Of a stretch of 64,000 nt of DNA, positions 60,490 through 64,000 are shown piece by piece. Source of the DNA: Butyricicoccus pullicaecorum (GTDB lineage: Bacteria; Bacillota; Clostridia; Oscillospirales; Butyricicoccaceae); assembly GCA_018365995.1 (NCBI GenBank), contig JAGZIY010000002.1, forward strand, positions 62,001 to 126,000, given 5' to 3'. A model generated the notes under the pieces. It had not been told where the DNA came from, ran no database searches, and worked only from the letters and a program-made list of their open reading frames with translations. The position numbers were made by a program, and so were the translations under genes. How positions within the stretch are numbered: the first letter of the stretch is position 1; the number at the start of each line of letters is the position of its first letter.

Positions 60490-61245
60490 TTAAATACGCA
60501 TCGGAACTCCCTTATCAAAGAGAAAGCGCTTTAGTTCTCGGATTTCTACCTGCCCTGTGTGAAAAATCGAAGCAGCTAATCCGGCATCAATTCCCTGATG
60601 TGTAAACAACTCGGCAAAATGCTCCATATGGCCCGCACCGCCGCTTGCAACAATGGGTATCTGCACTCTCGAAGCCAGTTCATCCAACATTTCTAAATCA
60701 AAACCGTTTTTCACACCATCTGTATCAATGGAATTGAGCACAATTTCTCCTGCGCCATCGGCGGCTGCCTTGACCGCCCATGCGATTGCATCTATTCCGG
60801 TATCCTCTCTGCCACCCTTGGCAAAAAGCCGAAACTGTCCATCGACCCGTTTGACGTCCATCGACAATACCACACACTGATTCCCATATTTTTTTGCTGC
60901 TGTCCCGATGATGCTCGGGTCAGCAATCGCACCAGAGTTCACGCTTACCTTGTCCGCGCCGCATTTCAGCACCCGATCAAAATCCTCCAGCGTACGGATT
61001 CCGCCGCCTACGGTTAAGGGGATAAAGATTTCACTGGCAACCTGCCGCAAAGCATCAGTGAACAGACCGCGTCCCTCTGCGGAAGCGGTGATATCATAAA
61101 AAACCAGTTCATCTGCACCAGAAGCATTGTAGAAACGAGCCATCTCCACCGGATCTGCAATATCCTGCAAGCCTTCGAAGTTTACGCCTTTTACCACCCG
61201 TCCGTTTTTCACATCCAGACACGGAATGATTCGTTTGGCTAACAT
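60490..61245 (-). CDS. hisF: Imidazole glycerol phosphate synthase, cyclase subunit
   Basis: Beta-alpha barrel of 251 residues that uses ammonia from HisH to make imidazole glycerol phosphate and AICAR. ATG 61245 (MLAKRIIPCLDVKNGRVVKG) follows AGGTGGGAG; the frame is open further but only through hisA. Catalytic Asp residues lie in IIPCLDV and LNSIDTDGVKNGFD; phosphate loops are LTVGGGIRTLED and VASGGAGHMEHF. It overlaps hisA by 7 bp. Confidence 0.95.
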   Translation of the reverse strand: MLAKRIIPCLDVKNGRVVKGVNFEGLQDIADPVEMARFYNASGADELVFYDITASAEGRGLFTDALRQVASEIFIPLTVGGGIRTLEDFDRVLKCGADKVSVNSGAIADPSIIGTAAKKYGNQCVVLSMDVKRVDGQFRLFAKGGREDTGIDAIAWAVKAAADGAGEIVLNSIDTDGVKNGFDLEMLDELASRVQIPIVASGGAGHMEHFAELFTHQGIDAGLAASIFHTGQVEIRELKRFLFDKGVPMRI

Positions 61246-61958
61246 GCTCCCACCTCCTCGATTACGGTTTTCAAATCCAATCGTCCTGTATACAGGGCTT
61301 TTCCCAAAATTGCCGCATGGGTTCCTATTTTTTGTAATTGCCGCAATTCTTCCAGAGAACTGATTCCCCCTGATGCAGTGACCTGCAAGCCGCTGATTTT
61401 GGCAAGTTCCTGATATACCTGCAAATTGGTACCCTGTTCTGCACCATCTCTGCTGATGTCCGTATAAATAATGGTCTGAACACCCGCTGTGTAGAGCCGC
61501 CGACAAAAGTCGAGTCCCTTTTCCTCTGACAACTCCTTCCAGCCGTTGATTGCCACATATCCATCACGTGCATCTACCCCGACGGCAATTTGATTGCCAT
61601 AGGTCTGTGCTACATGCACAGTAAAATCAAAATCTTTGACCGCAGCTGTTCCTAAAATACATCGGTTCACACCCAGCTCGAGATACTGCTGAATACGCTC
61701 CTCTGTACGAATCCCGCCGCCAACCTCAATATACAGTCCGCCCTGCCGGACAATATCGGCAATCGGAGAAAGGTTTGCAAGGGTTCCATCTCGTGCGCCG
61801 TCCAAATCCACGACATGGAGATATTTTGCACCCGCCTCCAGAAAGGCCTTTGCCACCGCACAGGGTTCTGTGCCGTAAACCGTCATTTTATCATAATCAC
61901 CCTGATATAAACGTACCACCTGTCCGCCAGACAGGTCAATGGCAGGAAAAATCTGCAT
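61239..61958 (-). CDS. hisA: ProFAR isomerase
   Basis: Phosphoribosylformimino-AICAR-phosphate isomerase of 239 residues with the HisA/HisF barrel. Motifs: IFPAIDLSGGQVVRLYQGDY (catalytic Asp8 region), LHVVDLDGARDG, YIEVGGGIRTEERIQQYL, VGVDARDGYVAINGW, IIYTDISRDGAEQG (catalytic Asp) and VTASGGISSLEEL. It lies 12 bp after hisH. Confidence 0.95.
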   Translation of the reverse strand: MQIFPAIDLSGGQVVRLYQGDYDKMTVYGTEPCAVAKAFLEAGAKYLHVVDLDGARDGTLANLSPIADIVRQGGLYIEVGGGIRTEERIQQYLELGVNRCILGTAAVKDFDFTVHVAQTYGNQIAVGVDARDGYVAINGWKELSEEKGLDFCRRLYTAGVQTIIYTDISRDGAEQGTNLQVYQELAKISGLQVTASGGISSLEELRQLQKIGTHAAILGKALYTGRLDLKTVIEEVGAC

Positions 61959-61970
61959 TGGTTTTCCTCC

Positions 61971-62582
61971 TTATATCTCTGAAAACGCTTTCAAAATCGC
62001 AAGTCCAGTGTCCCCAGATTTTTCCGGGTGAAACTGTGTGCCCCAGACATTTCCTATGCGCACAGCCCCTGTGACCGCTACATTTCCATACTGAGAAACC
62101 GCGAGCGTACTGTCTGTACAATTTCGTGCATAGTAGCTATGTACATAGTAAACATACGCGCCATCGTTGATATAGCGAAAAAGCGGATCCTGGCGGCAAA
62201 TTTGCAAGCTGTTCCAACCCATATGCGGTACCTTTAATTTTTTATCGGTCAAGTCCTCTGCAAGTGCTGCAATCTGTCCTTGCACAAAGCCCAATCCCTC
62301 ATGTGTTCCATATTCAAAGCTTTGTTCGAAGAGAAGCTGCATACCCAGACAGATTCCCAAGAGCGGCTTGTGCTCCGATTCTTCCCGTAGTACAGATACA
62401 AGACCGGCTGCGTTCAGCCTTGCACGTGCATCCCCAAAGGCACCAACTCCCGGAAGAATCACACGGTCTGCTGCACGCAGTCTTTCCGGATTGCTTGTAA
62501 CCTCTGCTGCAAGCCCCAGCGCCTTGAGACTAGATGACAATGAGAATAAATTTCCAACACCATAATCTACAATTGCAATCAT
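61971..62582 (-). CDS. hisH: Imidazole glycerol phosphate synthase, glutaminase subunit
   Basis: Class I glutamine amidotransferase of 203 residues. ATG 62582 (MIAIVDYGVGNLFSLSSSL) is the usual HisH start. The nucleophile is in LLGICLGMQLLFE and the His-Glu pair in GTQFHPEKSG; PGVGAFGDARA forms the oxyanion-side loop. It supplies ammonia to HisF encoded two genes further on. It lies 13 bp after hisB. Confidence 0.95.
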   Translation of the reverse strand: MIAIVDYGVGNLFSLSSSLKALGLAAEVTSNPERLRAADRVILPGVGAFGDARARLNAAGLVSVLREESEHKPLLGICLGMQLLFEQSFEYGTHEGLGFVQGQIAALAEDLTDKKLKVPHMGWNSLQICRQDPLFRYINDGAYVYYVHSYYARNCTDSTLAVSQYGNVAVTGAVRIGNVWGTQFHPEKSGDTGLAILKAFSEI

Positions 62583-62595
62583 AGTATCACCAACC

Positions 62596-63183
62596 TTATA
62601 GTACACCCTTCGTGCTGGGAATTTCATTTGCATGCTTTGGGTCCATCGCAGCAGCAGCCTTCAGCGTTCTTCCCATACCTTTGAACATGGCTTCTATAAT
62701 ATGGTGGGTATTTTCTCCTGCTATCTGACGAATGTGAATTGATGCCGGACAATTGCGAACAAACGCCAGCCAAAACTCCTTTACAAGTTCCGTGTCAAAG
62801 CTGCCCACCTTGGTGCTGGGAAAATCGACGACCCAGCCAAGATAGTCTCGTCCGGAAAGATCACAGGCACACAAAATCAAAGCTTCATCCATAGCCAAAA
62901 AGAACTGTCCATAGCGCACGATTCCCCGCTTATCATCCAACGCCCTGCAAAATGCCTGTCCCAAACAAATACCAACATCTTCTACACTGTGATGGTCATC
63001 AATATAGGTATCTCCCTGACAGCGTACTGTTAAATCAAAATCTCCATGCCGCGCAAACACCTCCAGCATGTGGTCAAGAAATCCACAGCCTGTGGAAATC
63101 TCTGCCTTTCCCACACCGTCCAGTTCAAACTCCAGTTGAATCTGTGTCTCCTTTGTATTTCGCGCAATCGATGCCTGACGCAT
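62596..63183 (-). CDS. hisB: Imidazoleglycerol-phosphate dehydratase
   Basis: Manganese enzyme of 195 residues converting imidazole glycerol phosphate to imidazole acetol phosphate. ATG 63183 (MRQASIARNTKETQIQLEFE) follows AAAGGAGG. Metal motifs DDHHSVEDVGICLG and GENTHHIIEAMFKG are present, as are CGFLDHMLEVFARHG and LDLSGRDYLG-like CDLSGRDYLGW. It is monofunctional, without the phosphatase domain of enterobacterial HisB, which fits a separate PHP phosphatase in the operon. Confidence 0.95.
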   Translation of the reverse strand: MRQASIARNTKETQIQLEFELDGVGKAEISTGCGFLDHMLEVFARHGDFDLTVRCQGDTYIDDHHSVEDVGICLGQAFCRALDDKRGIVRYGQFFLAMDEALILCACDLSGRDYLGWVVDFPSTKVGSFDTELVKEFWLAFVRNCPASIHIRQIAGENTHHIIEAMFKGMGRTLKAAAAMDPKHANEIPSTKGVL

Positions 63184-63197
63184 TTCAATTCCTCCTT

Positions 63198-64000
63198 TTA
63201 TCGCGCAAAAATATGGTGCAATTCGACAATCAATGCCTCCATCTGTTCCTTCGTACCGATTGTAATGCGCACATATTCTCGGATACGTGCACAATCGAAC
63301 CAGCGCACCAAAATGCCCTGCTGCTTCAGCTTCTGATAAAGCTCCCCACCCGCAAGACAGTTGGATTTTGCAAATACAAAATTCGTTTGTGAGGGCAGCA
63401 CCGCAAAGTCCAGCTTTTCCAACTCTGCCGCGGTCCATGCGCGGACTTCTCGAATGATCCCACAGCACTTTTCAAAATAGACTTCATCTTCTATTGCCGC
63501 AATTCCGGCTGCCATGGTAAGTCGATTGACATTATATGGGTTAAAGCTATATTTCACGCGGTTCATCGCCTCAATGAGTGAGGCACTGCCAAACGCATAA
63601 CCCAAACGCGCTCCCGCAAGCTGCCGGCTTTTGGACATGGTCTGCACCACCAACAGGTTCTGATATTGATTTACCAGCGACACACAGCTTTGCCCGCCAA
63701 AATCCACATACGCCTCATCAATGAGCACGACCCGCTCGGGGTCTCTGTCCAGCAGCTTTTGAATCTCTGCTCGGGACACCGCCATTCCTGTTGGTGCATT
63801 GGGATTTGCAATCACAATCATACCAGAAAAATCCATATAGTCCTGTATATGCAGTGTCAAATCCTCCCGCAATGGAATCTTATGTGCAGTCAGCCCAAAC
63901 AATGCAGTCTGTGCCTGATAGAATCCATAGGTGATGTCTGCATAGGCAACCGGCTTTCCTTCCCCGCAAAAAGCACGAAAAGCAAATGCCAAAATTTCAT
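63198..64000 (-). CDS. hisC: Histidinol-phosphate aminotransferase, C-terminal part (runs off right edge)
   Basis: PLP-dependent fold-type I aminotransferase; about 267 residues are in the window and the N-terminal part lies beyond it. The frame stays open to the edge (...EILAFAFRAFCGEGKPVAYA), and TTG 63992 is internal. Motifs: VIANPNAPTGMAVS (PLP-binding Asn-Pro), VVLIDEAYVDFGG (Asp and Tyr), the Schiff-base Lys in TMSKSRQLAGARLGYA, and EYVRITIGTKEQME (substrate Arg). It transfers the amino group to imidazole acetol phosphate. It is 14 bp before hisB. Confidence 0.94.
   Translation of the reverse strand, partial: EILAFAFRAFCGEGKPVAYADITYGFYQAQTALFGLTAHKIPLREDLTLHIQDYMDFSGMIVIANPNAPTGMAVSRAEIQKLLDRDPERVVLIDEAYVDFGGQSCVSLVNQYQNLLVVQTMSKSRQLAGARLGYAFGSASLIEAMNRVKYSFNPYNVNRLTMAAGIAAIEDEVYFEKCCGIIREVRAWTAAELEKLDFAVLPSQTNFVFAKSNCLAGGELYQKLKQQGILVRWFDCARIREYVRITIGTKEQMEALIVELHHIFAR

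Noticed and set aside
61978..61993. TGAAAACGCTTTCA, a match to the catabolite-response (cre) consensus
   Set aside because: It lies inside the hisH 3' coding end, far from any promoter and away from the fucose genes; probably chance.

Overview
The window looks like a chromosomal segment of a Gram-positive, endospore-forming member of the Clostridia, most likely a gut Oscillospiraceae/Butyricicoccaceae-type bacterium. This rests on the yqfC-yqfD-phoH-ybeY-dgkA-era block, YlbJ, a DacF-type carboxypeptidase, SLH anchoring, purine-rich Shine-Dalgarno sequences, extended -10 promoters (TGnTATnAT), and a fucose locus suited to host glycans. The exact genus cannot be settled from sequence reading alone.

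Layout. 1-3.9 kb (minus): YqfC, YqfD, PhoH, YbeY, DgkA and the N-terminal 132 codons of Era, in one tight operon. 4.0-6.8 kb (plus): YlbJ, a small four-Cys protein and a D,D-carboxypeptidase. 6.9-7.1 kb: initiator tRNA-Met with its own promoter and terminator. 7.1-7.9 kb: a multiply frameshifted CAP-domain pseudogene. 8.2-11.5 kb (minus): polyphosphate kinase, exopolyphosphatase and a DUF4177-like protein.

11.7-29.0 kb is the most unusual part and is visibly more A+T-rich. A minus-strand operon encodes a type-1 periplasmic-binding-fold lipoprotein, an HlyD-like adaptor, a C39-peptidase ABC transporter and a second ABC transporter (together an NHLM-type peptide exporter), a 2708-residue SLH-anchored surface protein, and finally a 52-residue double-glycine leader peptide. 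A LytTR response regulator and a polytopic GHKL kinase diverge from it on the plus strand, an arrangement like ComDE or AgrCA peptide sensing. No peptide-modifying enzyme is present.

29.2-33.1 kb (plus): EamA exporter, amidohydrolase, thioredoxin, DsrE-like protein, small GNAT protein. 33.1-35.1 kb: BlaI-like repressor, BlaR1-like M56 peptidase and a small secreted protein. 35.2-39.9 kb is a second accessory island: an orphan LytTR regulator with a degenerate receiver, then a family of repeated terminator/promoter cassettes. Three of these carry a 10-bp direct repeat placed identically upstream of a TTGTAt-17-TGCTATnAT promoter. They stand before a secreted protein with a coupled two-TM protein (toxin/immunity-like), a stalk-domain secreted protein, and a stretch with no gene left. 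A secreted beta-rich protein follows a truncated copy.

39.9-56.0 kb is an L-fucose/fucoside locus. A YesMN-type two-component system, an MsmX-like ATPase, a DUF624 protein and lactaldehyde reductase lie on the minus strand. A sugar-binding lipoprotein, two permeases, a cytoplasmic GH29 fucosidase, a class II aldolase, a RhaB-like kinase and L-fucose isomerase lie on the plus strand. A BadF-type (N-acetylglucosamine kinase-like) ATPase follows convergently. The parts give a full route: import of a fucosylated saccharide, intracellular cleavage, then isomerase, kinase and aldolase, then reduction of lactaldehyde to 1,2-propanediol.

56.3-59.0 kb (plus): HAD phosphatase, a split chromate-type transporter pair and a DUF4298 protein. 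59.0-64.0 kb (minus): the histidine operon tail hisC(partial)-hisB-hisH-hisA-hisF-hisIE-PHP histidinol phosphatase, running in from beyond the right edge.
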